The notes beneath the pieces are model-generated. The model saw only the letters and a list, made by a program, of their open reading frames with translations, did no database searches and had not been told where the DNA came from. A stretch of 64,000 bases of DNA, from positions 248,001 to 312,000 of the forward strand of contig CBDEGO010000006.1 in assembly GCA_965237995.1 (NCBI GenBank). Direction: 5' to 3'. Position 1 is the first letter of the stretch. Each line of letters begins with the position of its first letter. Positions 43,432 to 52,138 of this stretch are shown one piece after another. The DNA is from JAAELZ01 sp965237995 (GTDB lineage: Bacteria; Pseudomonadota; Gammaproteobacteria; Arenicellales; Poriferihabitantaceae). The position numbers and the translations under genes were made by a program.

Positions 43432-44130
43432 ATGCCTATTCTACTTAGCCTTGAATCCATCCGATTCGGATGGAACACGCAAAGTGATGTGCTTAACATT
43501 CCATCGTTTTCTATCAAAACAGGCGAGCACTGCTTTATCATGGGGCCGTCTGGATGCGGCAAATCAACTTTGCTGAGCTTAATCGGTGGTGTGATCAAAC
43601 CGCAGCAAGGAAAAATTATTCTCAACGGCATTGATCTAACCCAGCAAAAACCAGCGGAGCGCGATAGGACACGAGCCAATTCCATTGGGTTTATATTTCA
43701 ACAGTTTAATTTGGTCCCTTACTTAAGTGCGTTTGAAAATGTGCTGCTTCCCTGCCAGTTCTCCGCATACCGTAGTCAAAATGCAACCGACCGAGCCGGA
43801 GCGCCGAAGAAGGCGGCGAAGCGGTTGCTGGAAGGCTTTTTTGCCGACAACAAACCTAACTTTGATCAACCCGTAGCGGAACTAAGTGTGGGTCAACAAC
43901 AGCGCGTTGCGGCTGCCCGTGCACTGATTGGTAGCCCAGCCCTAATCATCGCCGACGAACCGACATCGGCGCTAGATTATGACAATCGCTTGCGCTTTAT
44001 GTCGCTACTGTTGGAAGAAGCGAACCGACAGAATTCTACCGTACTGTTTGTTAGTCACGACCCGACACTGGCGAGTCAATTTGCTACGAGCTATAACATG
44101 TCAGACATAAACTTAAAGGCCGCTCAATGA
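43432..44130 (+). CDS. ABC transporter ATP-binding protein of the zinc operon
   Basis: From the ATG at 43432 (the upstream TTG extension adds 16 unrelated residues) the product has 232 residues. Walker A is GPSGCGKSTLL, the Q-loop is FIFQQFNLVPYLSAFENVLLPC, the signature is LSVGQQQR, Walker B is ALIIADEPTSALD and the switch His is in FVSHDP. It is of the LolD/MacB class that pairs with FtsX-type permeases. Its stop overlaps the permease start by 4 bp (ATGA). Confidence 0.93.
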   Translation: MPILLSLESIRFGWNTQSDVLNIPSFSIKTGEHCFIMGPSGCGKSTLLSLIGGVIKPQQGKIILNGIDLTQQKPAERDRTRANSIGFIFQQFNLVPYLSAFENVLLPCQFSAYRSQNATDRAGAPKKAAKRLLEGFFADNKPNFDQPVAELSVGQQQRVAAARALIGSPALIIADEPTSALDYDNRLRFMSLLLEEANRQNSTVLFVSHDPTLASQFATSYNMSDINLKAAQ

Positions 44131-45386
44131 ATCTGTTTGTTTTAGGGTTTAAAAGCTTATGGAGCCGCCGCTTTACCGTGCTGTTAATCATTCTGACTAT
44201 CGCAATCAGTACCGCGTTGTTATTGGGTATGGAAAAAGTTAGGCACGGTGCAAGAGCAAGTTTTACCAATACGGTTTCAGGCGTAGACTTATTAGTGGGT
44301 GCGCGAAGTGGTCCTATCCCACTGTTATTGTATGCGGTTTTTCGAATCGGTAATGCGACTAACAATATTACTTGGCAGAGTTATCAAGAATTCGCTAACC
44401 GACCTGAAGTAAAGTGGACAATTCCGCTTTCACTTGGAGACTCGCACCGAGGTTACCGCGTATTGGGAACCAATCAAGATTACTTTACTCATTATAAAGT
44501 GGGTAATCGCAAGCCGCTGGAATTTTCAGCTGGAAAGCCATTTGATAGTCTGCTTGAAGTGGTGATTGGGGCTGAAGTAGCTAAAAGTTTGGGGCACCAG
44601 CTTGGGCAATCGGTGGTTATCTCACATGGCCTTGGCAACACGAGTTTTTCCAACCACGATGATAAGCCCTTCGTCATAAGTGGCATTCTTAAACCCACGG
44701 GCACACCCGTTGATAGAACCGTCCATGTCAAATTGGCAGCCATTGAGGCAATTCATATTGGCTGGGAGCAAGGTGTAAAAATCCCTGGTGCACAGCGTTC
44801 TATAAACCGCATTCGCCCTAATGAGCTTGAGCCAAAAGCAATCACTGCCTTTATGGTTGGTCTTGAGAGTCGAATTCGCGTTTTCAAACTGCAACGCGCC
44901 ATTAACGAGTATAAGCAAGAGCCTTTGTTAGCAATATTGCCAGGTATTGCGCTGCAGGAGCTTTGGGGGTTTATGTCGGTTGCGGAAAAAGCCTTATGGC
45001 TGGTTTCATCGTTTGTTGTATTGGCGGGCTTTTTTGGAATGATTGCGGTTTCGCTCGCCGGTTTAAATGAACGGCGTAGGGAAATTGCGGTCTACAGAGC
45101 CGTGGGCGCTAGTCGGCAGAACATAGTGACTTTATTGATTGTCGAGGCCATCATACTCACCTTGGTTGGTATAGCACTCGGAACCCTGTTAGTGACGCTG
45201 GGTTTGTTTGCTACTCAAGGGCTAATGGAGACGCGTTTTGGACTATACTTATCGGTCTCATGGCCAACGCTCTCTGAGCTAAAAATGATGCTCGGCTTAT
45301 TTATCGCTGGACTCATTTCAGGAATGGTGCCCGCTTTTGTGGCTTATAGAAATTCGTTAATTGATGGCTTGTCAGCAAAAACATAA
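44127..45386 (+). CDS. FtsX/MacB-type ABC permease of the zinc operon
   Basis: A 419-residue protein with one N-terminal helix (RRFTVLLIILTIAISTALLLG) and a large periplasmic MacB-PCD-like domain (about 40-290). The FtsX module of three helices follows (LVSSFVVLAGFFGMIAVSLAGLNERRREIAVYRAVGAS; LLIVEAIILTLVGIALGTLLVTLG; LGLFIAGLISGMVPAFVAYR). Such permeases move or extract molecules at the outer face of the inner membrane. Here, with ZrgA and a Zur box, a role in zinc handling is likely. Confidence 0.9.
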   Translation: MNLFVLGFKSLWSRRFTVLLIILTIAISTALLLGMEKVRHGARASFTNTVSGVDLLVGARSGPIPLLLYAVFRIGNATNNITWQSYQEFANRPEVKWTIPLSLGDSHRGYRVLGTNQDYFTHYKVGNRKPLEFSAGKPFDSLLEVVIGAEVAKSLGHQLGQSVVISHGLGNTSFSNHDDKPFVISGILKPTGTPVDRTVHVKLAAIEAIHIGWEQGVKIPGAQRSINRIRPNELEPKAITAFMVGLESRIRVFKLQRAINEYKQEPLLAILPGIALQELWGFMSVAEKALWLVSSFVVLAGFFGMIAVSLAGLNERRREIAVYRAVGASRQNIVTLLIVEAIILTLVGIALGTLLVTLGLFATQGLMETRFGLYLSVSWPTLSELKMMLGLFIAGLISGMVPAFVAYRNSLIDGLSAKT

Positions 45387-45429
45387 CCCCAGTACTTTGG
45401 CTCTTAAATTATATTCGCTTAGTGAAAAT

Positions 45430-46020
45430 ATGAAAATGTTGCACCTAAATTTTAAAACCATTTGGCTATTCCCGATCATCGCTACCGTTATGTTGCTTGG
45501 GGTGGTACCCAACAGTTATGCGATTGAAGAACCGAAAGAATTGAGATGGGAAGACCTCGTACCAAAAGGTTGGAACCCCAATAGCGTATTCGACCGATTC
45601 ACTAATGAAGAATTTGCTGCAATGAGTGACGAGCAATATTTTGCACTGCAAGAAGAAGTACAAAAAATGCTAGAGGATGCACCGACAGTGGATTCGCTAG
45701 ACGGACAAACAGTTCGAATTCCTGGCTATCTGTTACCCTTAGAGTTTGACGAAGCAGAAATTAAGGAATTTTTGTTAGTCCCCTATTTTGGTGCTTGCAC
45801 GCACACCCCGCCGCCACCGGCCAATCAAGTGATATATGGGAAGTTACAGTCAACCTTCACGATGAATCAGATGTACGAACCTGTTTGGATTTCAGGAAAG
45901 TTAAAGACGCTTCGTTCACAATCAAAACTGGGGGAGTCTGGGCTTAGCCAAACCATTGATGTCGACACTGGTTATACCATGGAAGTTGACGATGTAGCGC
46001 CATATGAAGAAGTGAATTAG
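45430..46020 (+). CDS. DUF3299 secreted protein of the zinc operon
   Basis: The ATG at 45430 gives a 196-residue protein with a signal peptide ending near NSYA. The DUF3299 core is visible: LRWEDLVPKG, VRIPGYLLPLEFDEAEIKEFLLVPYFGACTHTPPPPANQ (Cys and His that could bind metal), and FTMNQMYEPVWISGKL. The family often accompanies ZrgA-like genes in marine bacteria. An in-frame TTG at 45361 would overlap the permease and is unlikely. Confidence 0.85.
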   Translation: MKMLHLNFKTIWLFPIIATVMLLGVVPNSYAIEEPKELRWEDLVPKGWNPNSVFDRFTNEEFAAMSDEQYFALQEEVQKMLEDAPTVDSLDGQTVRIPGYLLPLEFDEAEIKEFLLVPYFGACTHTPPPPANQVIYGKLQSTFTMNQMYEPVWISGKLKTLRSQSKLGESGLSQTIDVDTGYTMEVDDVAPYEEVN

Positions 46021-46144
46021 ACGTAATTTATTGACGTAGAACCGCCTAAATTAAGGCGAGTCACCTTGGTTAGAGCTACAAACGTTATAAAAATGTTATT
46101 ACTCGGCGCTTAAATACGGTGAATAATAGTAATGACAATAAATA

Positions 46145-46159
46145 GGTGTTGTGAACACC
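46145..46159. promoter_or_regulatory. Inverted repeat GGTGTT-GTG-AACACC upstream of the cysteine-protein/SCO operon
   Basis: A perfect 6-bp inverted repeat with 3-bp spacer lies 80 bp before the ATG at 46239. It could be an operator; no regulator can be named. Confidence 0.4.
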
Positions 46160-46238
46160 GTGTTTGAGTTTTAAATCGATATTTGACGTTTTCGATCATC
46201 AAGCTTTGATAAAACCATAGAGAACAGAGGTTATATAA

Positions 46239-46697
46239 ATGATTACAACTGCCAAGATAAAAGCGACTGTTTTTATCTTCTTGATATCAGCATTTTCTAT
46301 GAATGCATTCGCCGCCTCAGAGAAAAAAACCATCACGGGTGAGGTGATGGACACGTGGTGTTATGTTTCACAAATAATGGGGGGCTCTGATTTTGTTGTC
46401 GGCACATCTCACCATGTTTGCGCAGTATGGTGCGCTGCTGGCGGTATTCCAGTTGGCTTACTGGATAAAGAAGACGGAAAAATTTATATGATAATGAGCT
46501 TAGGGGACGATACCACCAACGTCGCTAATAAAGAACTGCTCGATATACAAAGCCATGAAATCACGGTCACTGGTTCGGTCTTTGAGTTAGATGGCTTGAA
46601 CTACATTTATGTTGATGAAGTTGTTGCAGATAATGGAGTGGTCAACTTAACCCATGAAGTCATTGGCATTCTGCCCGGCGCAGCCGACCCTCGGTAA
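46239..46697 (+). CDS. Small secreted cysteine protein A (unknown function)
   Basis: A 152-residue protein with a signal peptide (KATVFIFLISAFSMNAFA). The mature part has a TITGEVMDTWCYVSQ strand with Cys, then SHHVCAVWCAAGGIPVGLLDK, where a Cx3C pair and two His could bind metal. A beta-rich end follows (ITVTGSVFELDGLNYIYVDEV). The general layout (GxVxDxxC, CxxxC, GxxVGLL) is shared with the next protein. I do not recognise the family; a periplasmic metal-binding or redox role is inferred from residues and from the SCO neighbour. Confidence 0.7.
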   Translation: MITTAKIKATVFIFLISAFSMNAFAASEKKTITGEVMDTWCYVSQIMGGSDFVVGTSHHVCAVWCAAGGIPVGLLDKEDGKIYMIMSLGDDTTNVANKELLDIQSHEITVTGSVFELDGLNYIYVDEVVADNGVVNLTHEVIGILPGAADPR

Positions 46698-46717
46698 CTA
46701 AACAAAGGAACTTTATT

Positions 46718-47266
46718 TTGAATATTCTATCGCCACTTTATCGCTTATGTTTTTGCACAGTTGCATTATGTGCTGTCTTGTCACAGCCTGTTTTAGCGGC
46801 TAAAAGCTGGGGCGTATCCAATGAAGAAAAAGCGCTTTTTACGGGTACGGTAACCGATATTAGCTGTCATTTATTGGGAGATTGTCCGGCTGATTGTGGT
46901 GCAGGAAGCCGTCAACTTGGCTTAGCCACAAAAGACCAAGGCATGATTCTGGTTTCAAAGAACTTAACTTTGTATACCGGCGCAGTAGAAGAGCTATATC
47001 ATTTCTGTGGACAGGAAGTGGAAGTGGACGGGCTGTTTACGGAAAATCGTAACGTTCGCTTTTTTCAAGTTCAAAAAGTTCGCCTAGCCGGAAAGAAATG
47101 GCGTAAAGCTACACGGTTTCATAAGGCTTGGGCTAAAGAATACGGTGGCAAACCAAGAAAGGCTAAGCATTGGTATAGAAAAGACCCACGTATAAAAGAA
47201 ATCATTTCACGCGATGGTTATTTAGGCCTAGGTTTAGAAAAAGATAAAGAGTTTTTAGAAAAATAG
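46718..47266 (+). CDS. Small secreted cysteine protein B (unknown function)
   Basis: A 182-residue protein from a TTG start with an AAAGGAAC ribosome-binding site. After a signal peptide (LYRLCFCTVALCAVLSQPVLA) it has FTGTVTDISCHLLGDCPADCGAGSRQLGLA with three Cys, then a beta-rich core (EVEVDGLFTENRNVRFFQVQKVRL). The C-terminal tail is basic (KKWRKATRFHKAWAKEYGGKPRKAKHW). Residue spacing suggests distant homology to the preceding gene. It lies between that gene and a SCO protein and is probably co-transcribed with both. Confidence 0.7.
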   Translation: MNILSPLYRLCFCTVALCAVLSQPVLAAKSWGVSNEEKALFTGTVTDISCHLLGDCPADCGAGSRQLGLATKDQGMILVSKNLTLYTGAVEELYHFCGQEVEVDGLFTENRNVRFFQVQKVRLAGKKWRKATRFHKAWAKEYGGKPRKAKHWYRKDPRIKEIISRDGYLGLGLEKDKEFLEK

Positions 47267-47270
47267 GCCT

Positions 47271-47906
47271 TTGTTTGAAACGATGCGCCTGTTCTTTTGT
47301 TTTATCGTTTGTATCATGTTCGCTTCTGTTAGCTATGCACATAGTAATAAGAAGTATGGTGATGAACAAGGTGTTGAAGTAGAGCAGTCAACTGAACAGC
47401 AAAGGAAATTGCCTATCGACGTAGGGGGTGATTTTGAATTGCTTAATCACCACGGCAACACCATTACAAACTCCGATTACCTGGGTAAGCACATGCTGGT
47501 GTTTTTCGGCTATACGCAATGTAAAAATATGTGTTCGTTAACACTACGGCGCATTGGCGGCGCACTTGAACTTCTAGGAAGTGACCTCGAACAACTTACC
47601 CCATTGATGATTACGGTAGACCCTGAACAGGATACGCCAGAAGTATTAGCGACTGAATTAGAAAAATACCATTCATCCATTATCGGGCTAACAGGGACAA
47701 AGGACCAGCTCCAAGCGGCCTATAAAGCCTATAAACAAGCGCCTAATCAGCTGCAAGATGATTGGCAAGGAGACGCTACAGTTTCTCATCGATCGTACGT
47801 GTTCTTGATGGATGCAGCGGGTCAATTGCAGACCTTCTTCCCGCCCATTCTTAACCCACAGAGTATGGCAAACATACTTAAAAAGTATATTAACCCTGCA
47901 AGTTAA
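47271..47906 (+). CDS. SCO1/SenC family copper chaperone/thioredoxin-like protein
   Basis: The 211-residue protein (or 207 from the ATG at 47283) has a signal peptide (LFFCFIVCIMFASVSYA) and a thioredoxin-like fold. The copper site is visible: VFFGYTQCKNMCSLT (CxxxC) and the distal His in TVSHRSYVFLMD. SCO proteins deliver copper to cytochrome oxidase CuA or to other copper enzymes, or reduce their thiols. No oxidase gene is adjacent. The two cysteine proteins upstream may be partners. Confidence 0.88.
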   Translation: MFETMRLFFCFIVCIMFASVSYAHSNKKYGDEQGVEVEQSTEQQRKLPIDVGGDFELLNHHGNTITNSDYLGKHMLVFFGYTQCKNMCSLTLRRIGGALELLGSDLEQLTPLMITVDPEQDTPEVLATELEKYHSSIIGLTGTKDQLQAAYKAYKQAPNQLQDDWQGDATVSHRSYVFLMDAAGQLQTFFPPILNPQSMANILKKYINPAS

Positions 47907-48036
47907 GTACATCTTCGTTGTGTCAGAGCTCTAAAACGCCTAGTTCGTAGCAAAAATATAATCTGTAGTAGCGCTATCAATTCTTAATAATGACGCTATA
48001 TTGTCATGGTTAAGACAAAACTATTACGCAGTACGT

Positions 48037-48477
48037 ATGCCTTTTCTTTTCCTACTATTTTTAGTTGTTCCAATTGTTGAGATTTACTTACTCATCAAAA
48101 TTGGCAGCCAAGTCGGCGCTGCTACAACAATAGCGATCGTCGTGCTGACGGCAATCATCGGCGCTGCATTGGTACGTATTCAGGGTTTTTCGACGTTAAT
48201 GCGCGCCCAGTCGCAAATTGCGCACGCAAAAGTGCCTGCCGTTGAGGTGATGGAAGGCGTCGCCTTGGTTGTTGCGGGTGCATTACTGTTAACTCCGGGC
48301 TTCTTTACCGACGCCTTCGGGTTCATCTTACTTACACCGCCCTTGCGCCGACTCATCATTGCTCGTTTAGCTAAACGTAGCCCTATGATGTCATCAGGCT
48401 TAAATCAAAACCGTGACCCAGACCGCGGAAGCCGCCCGACGATTATTGATATCGATCACAAAGAGATCGACGACTAA
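48037..48477 (+). CDS. FxsA family membrane protein
   Basis: From ATG 48037 the product has 146 residues: MPFLFLLFLVVPIVEIYLLIKIG, a central pair of helices and the family motif LLLTPGFFTDAFGFILLTPPLRR. FxsA of E. coli suppresses F exclusion of phage T7 when overproduced; its normal job is unknown. It commonly lies upstream of groESL, as here. Confidence 0.9.
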   Translation: MPFLFLLFLVVPIVEIYLLIKIGSQVGAATTIAIVVLTAIIGAALVRIQGFSTLMRAQSQIAHAKVPAVEVMEGVALVVAGALLLTPGFFTDAFGFILLTPPLRRLIIARLAKRSPMMSSGLNQNRDPDRGSRPTIIDIDHKEIDD

Positions 48478-48596
48478 TTTAAGCTTCATTTCGTAAGCTG
48501 CTCTATTTCAATAGATACCCACACGCAAAAGTAGGCGCACTGTCTACGAAGGCATAGCGTTTTAACAAAAAAGCACACTTTTTTATAATTTAGCTG

Positions 48597-48621
48597 TTGA
48601 ATTAAAAACATCTATCCCTAT
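48597..48621 (+). promoter_or_regulatory. Possible sigma-32-type promoter of groESL
   Basis: TTGAA at 48597-48601 and CCCTAT at 48616-48621 are spaced 14 bp, near the heat-shock promoter layout (TTGAAA then CCCCAT). The CIRCE element begins 2 bp after it, so HrcA binding would block initiation. Tentative. Confidence 0.5.
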
Positions 48622-48623
48622 GA

Positions 48624-48650
48624 TTAGCACTCGTTGAGCGAGAGTGCTAA
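48624..48650. promoter_or_regulatory. CIRCE element (HrcA operator) upstream of groES
   Basis: TTAGCACTC (48624-48632), a 9-bp spacer and GAGTGCTAA (48642-48650) form a perfect CIRCE repeat, 109 bp before the groES start. HrcA repression of groESL through CIRCE is well established in other bacteria. Confidence 0.96.
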
Positions 48651-48759
48651 TTTTTGCTCTAAACGATGTGGTTTGAATCAATATGGCAGACCTGATAGGC
48701 CGGCCGGAATCAAACGCATTAAACTAATTTTTATTAACTAACCATAGGAGACCAAGAGA

Positions 48760-49050
48760 ATGAACATTCGTCCTCTTCATGACCGAGTTATCGTTGAACG
48801 CGTAGAAGAAGAACGCACTTCAGCTGGTGGCATCGTATTACCTGATTCTGCAACAGAAAAGCCGGTACAAGGCAAAATTGTTGCGGCTGGCAACGGCAAG
48901 ATCGCTGAAAACGGCGAAGTACGCCCGTTAGACGTAAAAGTTGGCGACAACGTGTTGTTTGGCAAATTCTCTGGAACTGAAGTCACCGTTGAAGGTGTAT
49001 CGGTTCTAGTCATGCGCGAAGACGACATCATGGCCGTAATCGAAGGCTAG
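48760..49050 (+). CDS. groES: Co-chaperonin GroES
   Basis: The 96-residue protein is standard GroES: NIRPLHDRVIVERVEEERTSAGGIVLPDSATEKP, the mobile loop region, and VLVMREDDIMAVIEG at the end. It caps the GroEL cage as a heptamer. An AGGAGA ribosome-binding site precedes the ATG, and groEL follows after 48 bp. Confidence 0.98.
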   Translation: MNIRPLHDRVIVERVEEERTSAGGIVLPDSATEKPVQGKIVAAGNGKIAENGEVRPLDVKVGDNVLFGKFSGTEVTVEGVSVLVMREDDIMAVIEG

Positions 49051-49098
49051 TTTTTAGTCATAAACATTAAACAAACACAAGATTAAGAGGAAAACTCA

Positions 49099-50748
49099 AT
49101 GGCAGCAAAAGAAGTAAAGTTTGGCGATAATGCACGCCAACGCATGCTAGCAGGTGTTAACGTTTTAGCCGATGCGGTTAAAGTAACACTAGGCCCTAAA
49201 GGCCGTAACGTAGTATTAGACAAATCTTTCGGCGCACCGACTATCACTAAAGATGGTGTATCAGTAGCGAAAGAAATTGAACTTGAGAACAAGTTTGAGA
49301 ACATGGGCGCACAGATGGTTAAAGAAGTGGCTTCTAAGACTTCTGACATCGCTGGTGACGGCACAACAACGGCGACTGTATTGGCTCAAGCGATGGTTCG
49401 CGAAGGTATGAAAGCAGTTGCAGCGGGCATGAACCCAATGGACCTTAAGCGCGGCATCGACCAAGCGGTTAAAGTAGCGACTGATAGCTTAGTTAAGCTT
49501 TCACGTCCTTGCACAGACCATAACGAAGTGGCGCAGGTTGGTACGGTTTCTGCAAACGGCGACAACGCAGTTGGCGACATCATTGCTCAGGCAATGGAAA
49601 AGGTGGGCAAAGAAGGCGTTATCACAGTTGAAGAAGGCAATGCACTAGAAAACGAACTAGACATCGTTGAAGGTATGCAGTTTGACCGTGGTTACCTATC
49701 TCCTTACTTCATCAACAACCAAGACAGCATGTCTGTTGAGATGGAAAACCCGTTTATCTTGATTTTCGACAAGAAAATCTCAAACATCCGCGACTTACTA
49801 CCTATCTTAGAGGCAGTAGCGAAAGCAGGCCGTCCTTTGTTGATTATGGCTGAAGATGTTGAAGGCGAAGCATTAGCAACGTTGGTTGTAAACAACATGC
49901 GCGGTATCGTTAAAGTGGCTGCGGTTAAAGCACCTGGCTTTGGTGATCGTCGTAAAGCAATGTTACAAGACATCGCTATCTTAACTGGCGGCCAGGTTAT
50001 TTCTGAAGAAGTGGGCATGAGCCTAGAAACAGCTTCTCTAGAAGACCTAGGTAGCGCTAAGCGCGTTCAAATGTCTAAAGAAAACACCGTTATCATTGAT
50101 GGTGCAGGCGAAGCTAAAGAAATCGAAGGTCGCGTAAACCAAATTCGTGCCCAGATTGAAGAAGCGACTTCTGACTACGACAAAGAGAAGATGCAAGAGC
50201 GTGTTGCAAAACTAGCAGGCGGTGTAGCCGTAATCAAGGTTGGTGCTGCAACGGAAGTAGAAATGAAAGAGAAGAAAGCCCGTGTTGAAGACGCGCTTCA
50301 CGCTACTCGCGCAGCGGTAGAAGAAGGCGTTGTACCTGGTGGTGGTTCTGCTCTAGTTCGTGCTATTGCTTCTTTAGAAGGCGTTGAAGGTGCAAATGCT
50401 GACCAAAACGTGGGCATCGCAATCATCCGTCGTTCTATCGAAGAGCCGTTACGTCAAATCGTTAGCAACGCGGGCGAAGACGCTTCAGTTGTGCTTAACG
50501 AAGTGAAGAACGGCAAAGGTAACTACGGTTACAACAGCGCGACCAGCGAATACGGCGACATGATCGAGATGGGTATTCTTGACCCAACTAAGGTGACGCG
50601 TACTGCGCTACAAAACTCAGCGTCTATTGCGGCTTTGTTGATTACAACAGAAGCAATGGTTGCAGAGGCGCCACAAGAAGCGGCTCCAGCAATGCCTGAT
50701 ATGGGCGGCATGGGCGGCGGAATGGGTGGAATGGGCGGCATGATGTAA
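49099..50748 (+). CDS. groEL: Chaperonin GroEL
   Basis: The 549-residue protein is canonical: AAKEVKFGDNARQRMLAGVN, the ATP-binding GDGTTTATVLAQA, the apical domain region and AGGVAVIKVGAATEVEMKEKK. The C-terminal Gly-Gly-Met tail (about the last 16 residues) lines the cavity. It folds cytosolic proteins with GroES. Codon use is of the highly expressed kind compared with its neighbours. Confidence 0.98.
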   Translation: MAAKEVKFGDNARQRMLAGVNVLADAVKVTLGPKGRNVVLDKSFGAPTITKDGVSVAKEIELENKFENMGAQMVKEVASKTSDIAGDGTTTATVLAQAMVREGMKAVAAGMNPMDLKRGIDQAVKVATDSLVKLSRPCTDHNEVAQVGTVSANGDNAVGDIIAQAMEKVGKEGVITVEEGNALENELDIVEGMQFDRGYLSPYFINNQDSMSVEMENPFILIFDKKISNIRDLLPILEAVAKAGRPLLIMAEDVEGEALATLVVNNMRGIVKVAAVKAPGFGDRRKAMLQDIAILTGGQVISEEVGMSLETASLEDLGSAKRVQMSKENTVIIDGAGEAKEIEGRVNQIRAQIEEATSDYDKEKMQERVAKLAGGVAVIKVGAATEVEMKEKKARVEDALHATRAAVEEGVVPGGGSALVRAIASLEGVEGANADQNVGIAIIRRSIEEPLRQIVSNAGEDASVVLNEVKNGKGNYGYNSATSEYGDMIEMGILDPTKVTRTALQNSASIAALLITTEAMVAEAPQEAAPAMPDMGGMGGGMGGMGGMM

Positions 50749-50775
50749 GCCTAACTTCCCTCAAGAAGAAATGAG

Positions 50776-50808
50776 CCCCGCACAACTTCGGTTTGCGGGG
50801 TTTTTCTT
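50776..50808 (+). terminator. Rho-independent terminator after groEL
   Basis: CCCCGCA (50776-50782) pairs with TGCGGGG (50794-50800), and the inner AAC/GTT arms close a TTCG tetraloop; a T-rich run follows. It is a strong terminator 28 bp after the groEL stop. Confidence 0.93.
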
Positions 50809-50917
50809 TTAGTGGTCGGTGTTGTGCTTAGCCTAATAGTTGGTCGCGTTTAGTAATCTGCAAATGGCCACGACTTTATTGGTATCATTCTCCTCATCAA
50901 ATTCACTGCATTAACGA

Positions 50918-51601
50918 ATGGACTCCATTCACTTTAGTAGAAAATCGCCTCGCTGGAACTCGCCAGAGCACACTAAAAGGTTGCTCGCGGTTTTTAGTGA
51001 GTCTGAACGCGCGCGATATGATCGGCTGTCTACAGAGCGACAAGCCGAATACTTACAAAGCCGTTGTCTATTGCGCTACGCCTTGAGCAAACAACATGGC
51101 TTGCCTTTTGATCACTGGAACTTGGTTGAAAGGCCTAACCACAGCCCTGCTCTAGATAACCAAGGTATCAACTTATACATCAGTTTAAGCCACAGCAAAC
51201 AGTTTCTTGCGTGCGCGCTGAGCAAAACCCCGGTTGGCATCGACATTGATGAACCACGGCCCATCCCTAATCTAAGCAAAATTGCTAAGCGCGTGTTTAC
51301 ACCATCACAACAAGCAGAATTAGCCGAGGCGAAGGAACAAGATAGAGAAGCCCTTTTTCTACGCTGTTGGTCACAAAAAGAAGCTATCTTCAAAGCATGT
51401 ACAGGCGCAGAAACCCCCATTCAATTTATGAGCCAACAAAGTGCGGTGGGAACAGGCTTTGCCAGTGCCCACACCTCTACGAAAAAAGTTTATGGGGCGA
51501 TTGCCAGTCAACAAGATGCTAACGTATTCACAGTCATCTTTTGGAACAGCCCAGCCCAATGTCGCCAAGTTGCTCTACCCTATACCGAGAATAGAGATTG
51601 A
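50918..51601 (+). CDS. 4'-phosphopantetheinyl transferase superfamily protein (Sfp-like)
   Basis: The 227-residue enzyme has SLSHSKQFLACALSKTPVGIDIDEPRP (metal-binding GIDIDE) and FLRCWSQKEAIFKACTG (WSxKEAxxKA), the two Sfp-group signatures. It transfers phosphopantetheine from CoA to a carrier protein. No polyketide, peptide synthetase or fatty-acid gene is nearby, so its carrier is unknown. The next gene begins a short way downstream. Confidence 0.88.
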   Translation: MDSIHFSRKSPRWNSPEHTKRLLAVFSESERARYDRLSTERQAEYLQSRCLLRYALSKQHGLPFDHWNLVERPNHSPALDNQGINLYISLSHSKQFLACALSKTPVGIDIDEPRPIPNLSKIAKRVFTPSQQAELAEAKEQDREALFLRCWSQKEAIFKACTGAETPIQFMSQQSAVGTGFASAHTSTKKVYGAIASQQDANVFTVIFWNSPAQCRQVALPYTENRD

Positions 51602-51654
51602 CTTTAAGTCTTCGCATCGATTTAATAAATTCTTTACGCAAAACCAAAAACAGC

Positions 51655-52083
51655 ATGTCAAAAACTAACGAACCTAAAGAACTCAGCCCGCAACAAGCCT
51701 ACGATTTAGCCGCTAAAGACCCCAGTGCTTTGTTGGTCGATATTCGCTCAGATATGGAATTTTTGTTTGTCGGTCACCCTAAGGATGCCGTCAATATAGC
51801 GTGGATAGATGAACCCGATTGGACCATCAACCCTAATTTCACGGCCGAAGTGCGTAAACTCATCTTAGGCGGCGTTGCGAGTGATTCTGATGATGCTGTA
51901 CCAGTTGTCTTGATTTGCCGAAGTGGTAAACGTTCCATGGAAGCGGGCAACAAACTATTAGAAGACGGCCTAAGCAATATTTACTCCGTAAAAGGCGGCT
52001 TCGAAGGCCCGCTTGACGATCAACACCAACGCAGCACAATCGATGGTTGGCGCCATGCTGGTTTACCTTGGGCGCAGTGTTAA
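51655..52083 (+). CDS. Rhodanese-like domain protein
   Basis: From ATG 51655 the product has 142 residues in a single rhodanese domain: LSPQQAYDLAAKDPSALLVDIRSDMEFLFVGHP, the active-site Cys in VLICRSGKRSMEAG, and YSVKGGFEGPLDD. An earlier in-frame start at 51598 overlapping the transferase gene is possible but would add an unrelated 19 residues. It probably moves sulfur or senses thiols; the substrate is unknown. Confidence 0.9.
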   Translation: MSKTNEPKELSPQQAYDLAAKDPSALLVDIRSDMEFLFVGHPKDAVNIAWIDEPDWTINPNFTAEVRKLILGGVASDSDDAVPVVLICRSGKRSMEAGNKLLEDGLSNIYSVKGGFEGPLDDQHQRSTIDGWRHAGLPWAQC

Positions 52084-52138
52084 ATGAGGATTAAAGTTCG
52101 TCATAGCGTAACAGGTTGACCATAAAATAAATCTCTAC

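Noticed and set aside
46085..46105. Possible Zur half-site (AATGTTAT) upstream of the cysteine-protein operon
   Set aside because: Only one arm is present; the second arm of the palindrome is missing, so it is not counted as a Zur box.
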